Positions 48,005 to 59,179 of a DNA stretch of 64,000 nt are shown here, piece after piece. Source of the stretch: Gnetum montanum (taxonomy: Eukaryota; Streptophyta; Gnetopsida; Gnetales; Gnetaceae); contig MNCI01003070.1 of assembly GCA_015680685.1 (NCBI GenBank), forward strand, positions 93,714 to 157,713. Reading direction: 5' to 3'. A program made the translations under genes and the position numbers. Each line of letters starts with the position of its first letter. Position 1 is the stretch's first letter. The notes under the pieces were generated by a model. That model did not search any database and had not been told where the DNA came from. It saw only the letters and a list, made by a program, of their open reading frames with translations.

Positions 48005-48910
48005 TGATGAGTAGCAAGGTGCCCCTATGCCCAACCATACAAATCACAAAGCGTTCACACGTGATCCAATCGAATTTCGTTAACTCTGTCATTTCTAACA
48101 TACTAGTCCTTTAGGAAGTGAATCTAGCCTTAAGGTCAATCATTGTCTTCCCAATCACACTTGTGACGTTCATTGGTATGGTTAAGTGTAACACTGAGGC
48201 ATTCAATGTTATGTTTTATAGTTGGGTGCTTGAAATGTAGATAAAAAGGAATTTGATTAACTAATCTAAATCAACTAATCATTTAACTAATCCTAACATA
48301 AGTATCCATTCCCACTTTTCGTACACATCTTGAACCCACGTATCTACTGCTAATCAACCAAGCACTACACTACTGGGCGTACCAAGCAATAACATTGCTG
48401 GGATTACCCAATGAATACGTGTTATGCTTGAAGTGGTAGTACTTATGTGTGTAATCTATCTCATTTAATTGTCTCATTAATGTAATTTAATAAATTATTG
48501 AAAACATTTAATAAATCATTGGAAATAGTAAATGCATAAATAAAGTAGCTAATCTATCCAATGTGCTACAAAGTTGATTAGAAAGCTTGTCTTTATTGTT
48601 GTACACATTGTTGTGATAAGGTACAACAATGCTTGAATAAAGATCTATACACTTAATGACTCTTACTGCAAGTACTTAGAGAAAAAATTTTAACTTTCAA
48701 ATGGAGAAAATGCAAGAGCTTTGTTGCAACTACAGCTTACTTATGCCATAAATGTGGCTGCAAGCATGTATTTATAGCCAAAAATCAAGAAAACCGACAC
48801 AGTGTCGATGGGGCCTCATCAACGCATGGTAAGATGTGTTGACTAGGCCTTGTCAACGAGGCCCAGTCGACGAGGCCTCGTCGACGCAGCCAACTTAACA
48901 TGACTCATCA
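48005..48910 (-). repeat. 5' LTR of element B
   Basis: A 906-bp LTR matching 24282-25212. The minus-strand TATAAATA is at 48769-48776. Its U3 contains a perfect 20-bp palindrome, GTCGACGAGGCCTCGTCGAC, at 48866-48885 with decayed relatives at 48805-48865. Confidence 0.93.
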
Positions 48911-48915
48911 AGCTC

Positions 48916-51248
48916 CAATAGTAGTAAAATAAATGATACAAAACTTTGACAAAATACCCTATCAAGCAAATTGCATTTACTTATGTATGAAACTAACAAC
49001 AATAAAAATTAGCTAATCTATTTAAACACATTTAATAGTATTAAATAATTAATCACATACCTTAAATTAAATAATAAAATTTATGCAAATTTCTAAGTTG
49101 TTTTAGAGCCTACAATTGATAAATGCTCATCTAAGTGTTCTTGTAGCTTACTTGGATAATGCATGCAATTTGTGGTTTGTAACTTATAAGGTATTTCTCA
49201 AAGGTTATGTTGGGGCAAATGCTAGTCTAATGCATGATGATAAATTTAATTTTTATGACATTTTTATTTTATTTGACTATTAATTAGAATTAAATTATTT
49301 CTAAATTTAATAGTAATAAAGATAGAATTATATTGATATTTTCCTGCTAGTGATAGGTGGCACAAGTAGTTAAGCCATTATAGAAAGGATCATCACTTGA
49401 AGCCACAATACTCATTCTACTAAGTACGGTCTCCGAAGGGTTGGTAAATGAGTAAAAGTTGAACCTCTTTGAGTGATTACACCTAGACTCAAACCCAAAT
49501 GATGGTTCCTTAGTTAAATCATAATAAGCTGCAAATGTAAATCATACTTAAGACATTAATATTCATCTTCCCCCACACCCCACCACCACCCCCCACCCCA
49601 CCCCAACCCCCCACGTTGATTTGTAAGAGATCTTGATAAAAATGAGAATCAAACCGATCCTTCTCACGTTGAAATGATGTTAGTGTTGTTTTACCAACCT
49701 AAGGCTATTGTTTGACATCACCTGTTCGATAAGGAGGATCATGGAATAAGGATGACCGGATGAGGTATTGAACTCCGAACTTGACGCTCCATGGCTGTTT
49801 CCAAAACAAAATAAGTAGCCATGTAATCTATTTACCCACAAGAAGCAAACATTTATTAGTGACGTAACTGATACAGGGTAGTTTCTTTTCTAATGCTTTG
49901 AAATTAACAATGGTTTCCTACAGCATCATCATCGCTCGATTTTTACTAAGGCAAGCACCTGTATCCTGGATCATGAGATAATTCGGATGTTTCTGGTAGC
50001 AATCATTAATTAATTATTGCACTATCGCTTAATCCATTGACTTTGGTTGATCACGCTTTGCATAATTGCATGCACGGATTTGGTAAAGACATCATTGCAA
50101 TTCACTTGATTTTAGCATTGTTTAATAGTTTGCAAGTTATATGATCAATTCCAATGAATATTTTATTGTAATAGTCCAAACTTATTTATGGTTGCATAGA
50201 AATGATATGTTCATACCACCTAACCAAACTTTAAAATGAAGGCACCAAAATGATAATTAGATTTTTCCCCTTAAACCTTTAAAACTTGTTTATAATTTTT
50301 TAATCCGAAATGATTTCTCAATCTGTGTCAAAGACAAGGTGACGCACGAAGATGGGAAGATATATACACCGAAAGAATAGAGCGGAAAAAAAATTGAAAA
50401 ATATGTCATTACGTACACGTAGATTTTGTCTATTCCACACACGCCTAGAAGCTAAACAATACTAAATGGTGAAGACGCACCTCTTTCACTTCTCTGTCGG
50501 GTGCGATGTCACATAGCCACACCAGCTTGATGGGCTTGCGCCAGCAGCCCATCACATTCACTAACCTTCCCAGCGTCAACAACAGTAACAATTTCATCAG
50601 TTTTAAAATCTCAAGGTTAGGTTTAAGTTTTTGGCATTTTATATTTTACGCGATAAATCATCAATCATTGATTTAACGGTTGCATGGGAAATTTTAGGAA
50701 CCTGAGTTGAGTCTCCACCATTTTTATAATAAATCTGATTTTTAAAGGAAATCAACAAATTTAAGTATAATTCATCCAGACTTACCTATTTATTAAGACT
50801 TTTAAATATAATCCAGATAGACTTACCTATTTATTGTGATTCTTAAGACATGCGGATTCAACATATTTACCGACTATTTAAACATTGTTTACTATTAGAG
50901 ACCGTCGTATATTCATTTTCTCCTGCTTCTCTATTTCTTAAAACGCTACCGAAAAAGAAGGTTAGCGTCACCACCGAAAAAGAAGGTGAGCGTACGCCTT
51001 ATCTGTTACTCTGCGCACGTGCCGGTCTTGTCTATCTTGTCTGTCTATTACAGTGCTGATCTTGCAAAGAACACAGAATCAAGATGGACTACGCACCCAC
51101 CAACATTGTAAGAAGTCATGCTATTTGTTAGGTATCAGTGAAAACCTTACCGAGCACGCCTTAACCATGGTCCACGCTTAAATATTGAGGGCATACGATG
51201 AAGAGGTGAAGACACAAACGTTTTTGCAGGCATATAACAACGGTACTG
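48916..51248. other. flank of element B and upstream region of G3
   Basis: 48916-49257 matches the flank of element A. 49258-50695 is present only here: about 1.4 kb of unrecognised sequence with a C-rich tract at 49570-49613. From 50697 the sequence again matches the region upstream of G1, with small indels. No gene is seen. Confidence 0.6.
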
Positions 51249-51490
51249 GTGAGCAATCTGTTGGCATCCCTCCCTGTGATGTCACTGTTCGTACGGAAAT
51301 CAAATATGAGGCGTCACTGTTCGTACAGATATGAGGGCTACGCCAAAGTCATCAACCTCACCAGCAACGACCCCGACCTGAAGGCCGCTGCAATGTCGCT
51401 CGGCGTGCTCGGTGCCATCTCACAGGTCAACACTAACCATGCTGCTACTCCATCATTATTATTAACCTTGTCTAAACCAGTGTTTAAATA

Positions 51491-52231
51491 GTCAGGACAT
51501 ATGTCACATCAGCATGTTTTCAGAATCATGATATCATCAGCAAGTAGGGTTGAGTTATATTTAAAAGTTGCAAAAATGATACCTAAATTTATTAATATTT
51601 TTTTCTAAAAATAAAGTTTATCATAAAATTAGTGACTAATCATTAATTCATAATTATTGTAGAGTTAAAAAAACTGTGTACAAACAAAGTGGATTGGCTA
51701 CCTGAGTTATTTACGATGTTTAAAAAGTTAGTTAGGTCAAGATGTTTTAAGGATCACTATAAATCTGCAAGTCAAGACAAATCAAATGTAATAGTGGGAA
51801 AAATTACTCCTAAAATCCTTCATTTCTTTCTAAAATTGAGATTTCTCATAAAAGTCATGCCAACTTCACTGTGTGTCCGCAGAAATTTGGATTCAGCCAT
51901 TCATCATGGAATTAGCTATATATCACCTATTTGAAAAACAGTGGTTATTTAAGAGTTAAATCTTTGTTTATTTACAATTTCTCAAGTGGGCTTTCCTTAC
52001 CATAGATTGAAAAATCGGATGGCATGGACAACCTTTTCATAAATGGGATCAGAAAAATCTGAAAAATCGATATAAGAATCAAATTTTTTTTATCTAAGTG
52101 AAAAATCAAATATAAAAATTTTAATTTTCTATTGGCATTAGAATTAGTAATAAATAATATAGTAAGCTTAAAAAATCAAAAAAAATATTACACTATCTAT
52201 TACATTAAATGTCTAGTAGATTTTGAATCAG
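51491..52231. mobile_element. unclassified 0.73-kb insertion in the G3 intron
   Basis: Compared with the G1 intron, about 730 bp are inserted between agtcag (ends 51495) and aatcag (ends 52231); the undisturbed site reads aatcag, so a 5-6 bp target duplication is likely. It starts gacatatgtc, itself a palindrome. No coding content or clear terminal repeats are seen. Confidence 0.5.
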
Positions 52232-52969
52232 CTTCAATGTTGTATTGCAATATATAGTAGATCTTGCAATTGGCAGATTTTTCAAACTATGATCCTTACA
52301 CAAGGATATAGCAATCTTTTATTATAGAAATTCTTTGCAGATGCCATTCCAATACTTCCTCCTTTCTTTTAATGTGTATTATGCAATTTATCTTTTCATT
52401 AACATTCTAACATTCATTTAACCATTAGTATTTTACAAGAAAATTTATTGTTTATATCTCTTTTATATTGTACATTTAGTAGCATATGAACTAAAACGGA
52501 AATGCTTTTTATTTTATTACATCTAGAGACCATTAGGATTTATTGGAATAAAAATATATAGATATATTATGGATAGAAAATATTTAATTAATAAAGTTAC
52601 CAAGTTTCTTGGCAAAAAGTTCAACTAAACTATTTGTCATAATTTGCCATTTGTGGTGACTTTACACAAGACCATGATGCTCATCTTTAATTGCTCTTTA
52701 TTGCACAAAACATGGGTTCTCTCTTCTCTTGGAATATGGACCAATCTTCCTCTTATCCAAGTAGAATTGTCTTTTTCATGTTGGGTTATTCCAGAAGTAC
52801 CTTGTATCTCATACTTTTATAATGTGCCTTATATATCACAATGTAAAAACCCCTTGCAATGTAAAAACCCCTTGCAATGTTTTATCTTTTGAGATAAATC
52901 ATTCCCCATGAAATTATCCTTTTTATTGTGTATCATATAATAAGATTTCCTTCCACACGTTAAATGTTA

Positions 52970-54402
52970 GTTGTGCTCTATGTGCCGGAGATTCGCGATT
53001 CTGGCTAAATTTTCACAAATTGTTCGCGTTGGATTCGTGAGCGCGTACAGAAACGCATTAAATCCACAATGGGTACCTATTTCATAATTTCCAATAAAAT
53101 TTTATCTGAATCTGTACATATTACATTGATTGAAATGGTCGCCTTGCCCTGCCTTATATTATTATTGCCTTTTTCTCTGGATGTCTGCCTTATATTATTA
53201 TTGCCTTTTTCTGAATGTCTGCTTTGTGCATTAAAATTATACCACAGAAAACAGGGAGTACGAATGGATAAACAGAGAGGCAAATCACAAAAGGGCTACT
53301 TCGGTAACCGAAGGCCGAAGGGCCAAGTTTGGTTCATACAGAAATCAAGTTTGGAACGGGGCCTGCCAGGTAAACATTGCATTTGCATGGATTGGCCTTA
53401 GGGAGCGTCAAAGGTTCTGCCATCATTCACGGGTGTTTATTGATCATTATTGCTGGTTCTTGCTCTTTTTGTCATATCTCCGCGGAAAAAAGAAAAAACA
53501 AAACAGGGTCATCGTCTGGGTCATAGTCATGAACAGGACGATGGAAAAAATAAAACAGGGTCATCGTCACGGATCATAGTCATGAACAAGATGACGGATG
53601 GCGGCTTGTTCAACTTTTTTAAAAATTTGTTTGCTTATGGGCCAACCAACCCTACCAGCACTGTTCAACTTTTTTTTTTTAATTTGTTTGCTTATGGGCC
53701 AACTAAGCCCACCAGCACATGGCCAATGGCCATATGCAATCTCATGGTGCTCTGTTTTTTCTTTCCCCTTCATCATGACTAGTGCCAATTCCCCTTTATT
53801 CGAAAGGTTTTCAATTACCATAGGTGAAGTGAGTTAGCTGTGCCTAGTTTAGTTAAGTTGTATCTTCTTATAATGTGGTTGTCTTTAACATGGCCCTATG
53901 GCACTACTCACATGTCATTGTTGAACAAAAGTATAAGCTAAAGTAATTTGTTATAAATTTGGTTGAGGCTTGAGGCTTAATTTCATTTTTAAAAAGATTG
54001 GATTGAGTAACAAAAGGGTTTCATTTTATTGCTGTCATTTTGGTTGTTGCAATAATTATATGTTTAGGAAGATTATGGCTCTTGAGTAAGAAAATGGATT
54101 CAATGCCCTCCATACCTTTGCAAATTTTCTTGCTTCAGTGTAATGGTGATATTGCAATCTTCTGTGAAATTAAGCATTAACAATATTTTGGATTTACATT
54201 GTACTTGTTCTATATTCTACAATGTTTTTTTATGATACATGAGATTTAATTTTTAGAAAAAACTTATATATTTAAATTTTTTCTGTCACATCCCAACTAC
54301 GAATTGGTCCCCACTTTTTCTTTAAGACACACGCACCTAAACACGTTCAAAATCATGAATCTTGATTCCTCGCTTCCATTCTTTTGATGCATAGGTTGTG
54401 CT
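52970..54402. mobile_element. hAT-like non-autonomous transposon in the G3 intron
   Basis: A 1417-bp insertion (52978-54394), absent from G1, is flanked by a perfect 8-bp duplication gttgtgct (52970-52977 and 54395-54402). Its ends read CTATGTGCC and GATGCATAG, giving a 5-bp terminal inverted repeat CTATG/CATAG. Eight-bp duplications with short inverted ends are typical of hAT elements. No transposase is seen. It contains internal two-copy repeats near 53157-53218, 53500-53590 and 53608-53715. Confidence 0.75.
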
Positions 54403-55676
54403 ACATTAGAGACTATAAACATATCCTCGAAATTGTCTCTGAAGGTCTCGTATCTACTTTAAGAAACAGCAAATCAATCTACAAATCTTCACGCTCAATT
54501 TTATGCAATGAATTTAGACGGTGACGGAGGATTTCCATGCCATGTAATTGGTAAGTGACGTTTGCTTTGGAGCCGATGTTCAAGCTCTCGGTGTCGGAAT
54601 CCCTGGACGGTGACGCGGACCTTGAAAAAAGCCTGGTAGATTTTCTGAACGCAACAGCATTCGCAGAAATATTCTGGTACGCCTCGCAGGGCCGCGCTTT
54701 GATGGCCCGGATCGACCGGGTGCCCGCCAACGCCTCCGGCAACGGCATCAGCAGGTCCATGTTCCAGCCCTTCACCGCCGCGCAGGTGCAGGCCTCCTCC
54801 GAGAACTTCGAACAACTCCAGAAAACCCAAGACTCCGCCAAGCTCTGCAACGCCGCCCGAGATGCCATGATCAACCGCACCAACACCGGCGACGGTTTCC
54901 TCAGCACGCCGACGACGACCAACTTCACGGGCTTCCCCGTCGTCGGCTTCAACAACAAAATGGTGAACTCCGGCGGCTGCGAAAAGTACGACATGCCGGA
55001 AACGCAGAAATCTTGCCTTCCGGACCGGATCACCGACTCCAACCAGTCCGTCTGCATGTGGGATCGTCGCGCCGGTGGGAGAAAGATCTGGAACTTCGAG
55101 TTCCGCGTTCCCCTGCTTGCGGCCGCCGACGCCGTGCGCGATATCAAGGCCATCCGCGACCAGAGCGCGGAACGCCGCTCCGGCTTCTGCTTCTACGACG
55201 GCTCCGGCGGCATCATCATGCGGACGGTGAAGAAGTCGGAGGCGTACCTGGGTCCGCCCGAGGACATGGTCACGTTCGAGCTCCTCTACCCCCGGCCCGA
55301 CGGGCCCCGGACTCCGGCCTGGAAAATGGACGTGCTTACGGAAATCAAGCAGATGCTGCATGAGAAATACGGTGCGCATCTGCACTGGGGCAAGTCCGGC
55401 GGATACTACTTCGACGGCCAGGCTCGGCGTGCCACTGTGAGTCTGAAAAAGTTCCTGGACGTTCGTCGCCGGTTCGATCCGGACGGCGTGTTTCTGAACC
55501 AGTGGAGCGAGAAGGTCCTCGGCCTTGGCGGCAAATGCGTGCAGGAAATCCACGACGGCTGTGCTGTTGAGAAGCTGTGCAAGTGCTCGCACGATTCACA
55601 CTGCGCTCCGTCTGAGGGATACTTTTGCCGCCCCGGCCGCGTCTACAGCGGCGCCCGTGTCTGCCGTAAGGACTGA

Positions 55677-57067
55677 CTGCAACACTCTCCGGCGACACAG
55701 ACTTCCACCGGAGATACGTTGGTGTTTTTCACTCTTTGGCTATTCCAGCAAATCTTCCGGGTGGAATGTCATATTTAAGTCTCACCGTGTTTTAAAAATC
55801 AGACGATAAATGAGCGAGATATTTTCTTTATTTTTCACCATCACCATGGCCATGTCTTTAACAGAATTAAGATGCTATTCTAAGTAGGAAGGCTCAAGTG
55901 ATTTTGCAACTTGATTATGTAATAAATAAAGATTCTCCTTCAAGCTTAGTGGTAAGACTTTTACCTTGGTAACTCTAAGTTTTTAATTTTATTTTATTGA
56001 GTAACATTTAGTTATAAATTAAAAAACAAAAAAGAAAAATTCTGTTCTCAACCTAGTTTGATAGATCTAAGTTGTCTCAGTGAACAGTTTTCAGTTTTGG
56101 TTGTCTATTTACACATGTTCTCAAAGGTCTTCTATTGTATCATTGTTCTAAGCTTATTAAGTTTCAAATTTAAATTTTCTTCTTAAATATTTCATTTTTA
56201 AAGCTATCTTTCAATCCCTTTTTTAGATATGACATTATAAACTTTTGTAGAAAGATGTACTCAATGTCTAATAAGTATCTTTTTAAGAGATTTGTTAACC
56301 TAATTAAGAGGTGTAAGTTCTATAGAAAACATGTAAGCTTCTAGTAACAAAATAACATACAAAATTGCATCTTTTACCTTAAATTTTTATAGGAAAATAA
56401 TATTTCTAAACATATTCCAATCATCTTCATTGTGCTACTCAAAATTTCAATTTCCTGGCTAAAGATTCTAAACATGTGTACAATTACTTTTCTAGGGACC
56501 TACGATTTAAGGGTTAGAACTATACTGAGATTCTCATTAATGAGAAACTTTCAATTTTACATAAAATTGGGTCTTTAACTTTACTAAATTCTTGCTACTA
56601 CTGTCATGAAGCATATCATCACGTTTATAATTATCCAAAATTGTTATTGAAGCAAGAAACTAATGATTTTTTCTCCTATTTTAAGGCACTTCTTTATGAG
56701 ATTTTTTTAAATAATTGTATTAACCATGAAACTTTTCTATTTCATTGTGGAAATATCCATAATTGTAATATATCCTCCAGAATCCGGTATCCATTTGTAA
56801 TGATGTAAGCAGACCAAAAACTAGTAAAAAGCCTTTCCAAAAAATCGCAACCACATACTCCAACATGCTAATGATGTTGTCGCATTTCTTTGTCCTTTAA
56901 TGTTGGAGCTTTTCGGGCTCCAGACTCACCGCTTTCTAAACTTGCATAAAAATGTTACCTGATGTAATAACTTTTATTTCATTGCAAAGTTACTAATCAA
57001 TAGCTAACAAGTGAGAACAACGACCAAAAGGTCACCGGTGGAAGTCTGTGTTGGCGGAATGCTGTGG
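55677..57067. other. spacer between G3 and G4, duplicate of 28909-30343
   Basis: AT-rich, without a gene. Over the first 110 bp only about three bases differ from the corresponding G1/G2 spacer. Confidence 0.65.
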
Positions 57068-58015
57068 TCAATCTTTTCGGCAGACTCGGGCTTGCGCGTA
57101 GACGCGGCCGGGGCGGCAAAAGTATCCCTCAGAAGGAGCGCAGTGCGAATCGTGTGAGCACTTGCAGAGTCTCTCCAGAGCACATCCGTCGCGGATTTCC
57201 TGCACGCGTTTGCCGCGGAGGCCGAGGATCTTCTCGTTCCACTCGTTCAGGAACACGCCGTCCGGATCGAACCGGCGACGAACGTCCAGAAACTTGGCCA
57301 GACTGACGGTGGCCCGCCGGGCTTGACCGTCCATGTAGTAGCCGCCGGACTTGCCCCAGTGCAGATGCGCACCGTACTTTTCATGCAGCAACTGCTCGAT
57401 CTCCGTGAGCACGTCCATTTTCCAGGTCGGAGTCCAAGGGCGCTCCGGCCGGTACAAGTTCAGCTCGAACGTGACCATGTCCTCGGGCGGACCCAGGTAC
57501 GCCTCCGACTTCTTCAGAGTCCGAAAGATGATGCCGATGCCCTCGTAGAAGCAGAAAGCGGACCGGGTGTCCGTGCCGTGATCGCGGATGGCCTTGATGT
57601 CCCGGATCGCGTCCCCGGCCACGAGCAGAGGAACGCGGAACTCGAAATTCCATACCTTGCTAGCCCCGGCGCGGCGATCCCACGTGCAGACGGACTGGTT
57701 GGAGTCAGTGATGCGGTCCGGGAGGCACGATTTCTGCGTTTCGGGCACGCCAAACTTCTCGCAGCCGCCTGTGGTGACCATCTTGTGGTTGAAGCCGACG
57801 ACGGGGAAGACCGTGGAGTTGGTCGTGCAGGTGGAGGCTCCGGTGTTGTCCCAGGTGGCGTAACTGTTGTATACTTGGCATTTTCCTTCTTCTTTTCTGT
57901 TGCAGGTCACCAGCGGAGCTCCGACGTCGCAGGCGTGCACCGTCACCTTTGCTAGCGCTATTACAATGCACAACCACGCGCACGCCCACGCGGTTAAATG
58001 ACGCCGGCGTCCCAT
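57068..58015 (-). pseudogene. GULLO copy G4, in-frame fusion lacking the FAD domain
   Basis: One open frame of 315 codons starts at 58015 (MGRRRHLTAWACAWLC), has a signal-peptide-like N-terminus and the Cys segment ending GASTCT, then jumps near 57823 to TTNSTVFPVVGF of exon 2 and runs through AHLHWGKSGGYY, RFDPDGVFLNEWNEKILGL and CALERLCKCSHDSHC to the stop. The FAD-binding domain, the intron and the start of exon 2 are missing, so the oxidase reaction is not expected. The frame is kept across the join. It corresponds to G2 of the first block, but without G2's stops. Its 5' flank is cut by the N at 58041. Confidence 0.85.
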
Positions 58016-58040
58016 GTTTTGATTCGTTGCTTCCGCACAC

Positions 58041-58041
58041 N
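58041..58041. other. single N, probable assembly gap between G4 and G5
   Basis: The N separates the 5' flank of G4 (cttccgcacac) from the intron of G5 (tcagttagaaatcc). The same flank continues normally upstream of G5 as cttccgcgcacggcacac. Missing sequence of unknown length is likely. Confidence 0.75.
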
Positions 58042-58099
58042 TCAGTTAGAAATCCTCAGTTACAAGAAAATTAATAGAAATCAACTGCTCAGTGTTCAC

Positions 58100-58807
58100 C
58101 TGTGAGATGGCACCGAGAACGCCGAGCGACAACGAGGCGGCCTTCAGGTCGGGGTCGTTGCGGGTGAGGTTGATGACTTTGGCGTAGCCCTCAGCAGGGG
58201 ACGCCGGAACCACGAGACGGACACCGACGACGTAGTCGTGGAGGTTGGAGCCGAGGCCGTGGAGTCCGCTGCCGTGGGCGCCTGTGCTGATGCCGCCGGC
58301 AGCCGAGACGCCCTCCCACCACGTGGACGTGGTGAAGGCCATTCCCTGGGCCGCCACGGCGTCGTGAAGCTGTCGCATGTTGACACCGGCGTCCACGGTG
58401 ACGGTGCCGGCGGCAACATCCACGGAGCGCGTCCGGACCAGATGCCTCGTGGATATGAGCAAGCCCGTGGTGCCCGGACACATGAGCGGCGGCAGGCTGT
58501 GGCCCTGAGGACCAATGACCTTTATCTTCTGCTTTCTCCTGACGGCGTCCGCCACGGCCGCGAGAAGCTCGGCCTCGTTCTTGGGATAGGCCACGGCGGA
58601 GGCGGTGCAGGTGGAGGCTCCGGTGTTGTCCCAGGTGGCGTAACTGTTGTATACTTGGCATTTTCCCTCTTCTTTTCCTTCTACTTTTTTGCTGCAGGTC
58701 ACCTGCGGAGCTCCGACGTCGCAGGCGTGCACCGTCACCTTTGCTACTGCTATTACAATGCACAACCATGCGCATGCCCACGCGGTTAAATGACACCGGC
58801 GTCCCAT
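58100..58807 (-). pseudogene. GULLO copy G5, exon 1 only
   Basis: From ATG at 58807 to the donor after ISQ at 58100 lie 236 intact codons: signal-peptide-like N-terminus (MGRRCHLTAWACAWLC), CDVGAPQVTC, AVAYPKNEAELLAAV, GPQGHSLPPLMCPG and GGISTGAHGSGLHGLGS. The donor gtgaac is intact. Only about 55 bp of intron follow before the N at 58041, and no matching exon 2 is in the window. This could be a real gene whose second exon is hidden in the gap, or a fragment; the coding part shows no damage. Confidence 0.82.
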
Positions 58808-59179
58808 GTTTTGATTCGTTGCTTCCGCGCACGGCACACAAGTACAGTGATTTGATTGGAGAGGAAGCGCTGCTTGTTTTGTAGTCACAAACCAGCGGTG
58901 ATTGGAAGAAAACGTTAAAAGAGCGATCAAGACGTAAAGCGAAAGATTTGTAAGTCAATGGAATAAAGTGTGAGGAAAGGATGGTACAAGCAAAGTGGCT
59001 CACAAACTCTAGTGCTTGCTTTTTTATTAAAGGCGGTGTGCTGTCTTGCGGGGTGGGGCCTCCACGTGTATACATCTTAAATTCCAGAGCTAAAATGTGT
59101 ATAAGGAAAGGTAAAAGGAGATCAAATAGAGACCTAGTTAAAGAGCAATAGACTAGAAATAAAGGAGAAAAAAATTCAA
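58808..59179. other. upstream region of G5
   Basis: The frame upstream of the ATG is not conserved in the other copies, so this is taken as 5' UTR and promoter. No clear TATA box was identified. From about 59100 leftover LINE sequence begins. Confidence 0.4.

Larger units (their letters stand above)
42593..48915 (-). mobile_element. element B: truncated duplicate of element A
   Basis: From ggtgtgatgggacccatg at 42593 the sequence matches element A from 17871 onward through pol, gag, primer site and 5' LTR to 48910, then the same agctc target duplication (48911-48915) and the same flank to about 49257. The left end is cut inside the integrase core just after GIDFMGPI, so the rest of integrase, the downstream region and the 3' LTR are missing. 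It lacks the solo LTR found in A. Shared flank and duplication show it arose by DNA duplication rather than a new insertion. Confidence 0.93.
51306..55676 (+). pseudogene. GULLO copy G3, duplicate of G1 with damaged exon 1 and acceptor
   Basis: Exon 2 (54555-55676, 373 codons) is open and close to G1, including AHLHWGKSGGYY, RFDPDGVFLNQWSEKVLGL and the Cys-rich tail. Exon 1 (51306-51425) is cut to 40 codons: after MRRH about 570 bp covering most of the FAD domain is deleted and replaced by a short filler that repeats actgttcgtac from just upstream. The donor is kept, but the acceptor reads ggtaa|gtgacg where G1 has ggtag|gtgacg; use of the AG one base later would shift the frame. The intron has grown from 955 bp to about 3.1 kb through two insertions. 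It cannot make a working oxidase. Confidence 0.9.

Noticed and set aside
53069-53837. Three frames of 80-110 codons inside the hAT-like insertion
   Set aside because: They consist of internal tandem repeats (LILLLPFS, LFAYGPT) and show no transposase features.
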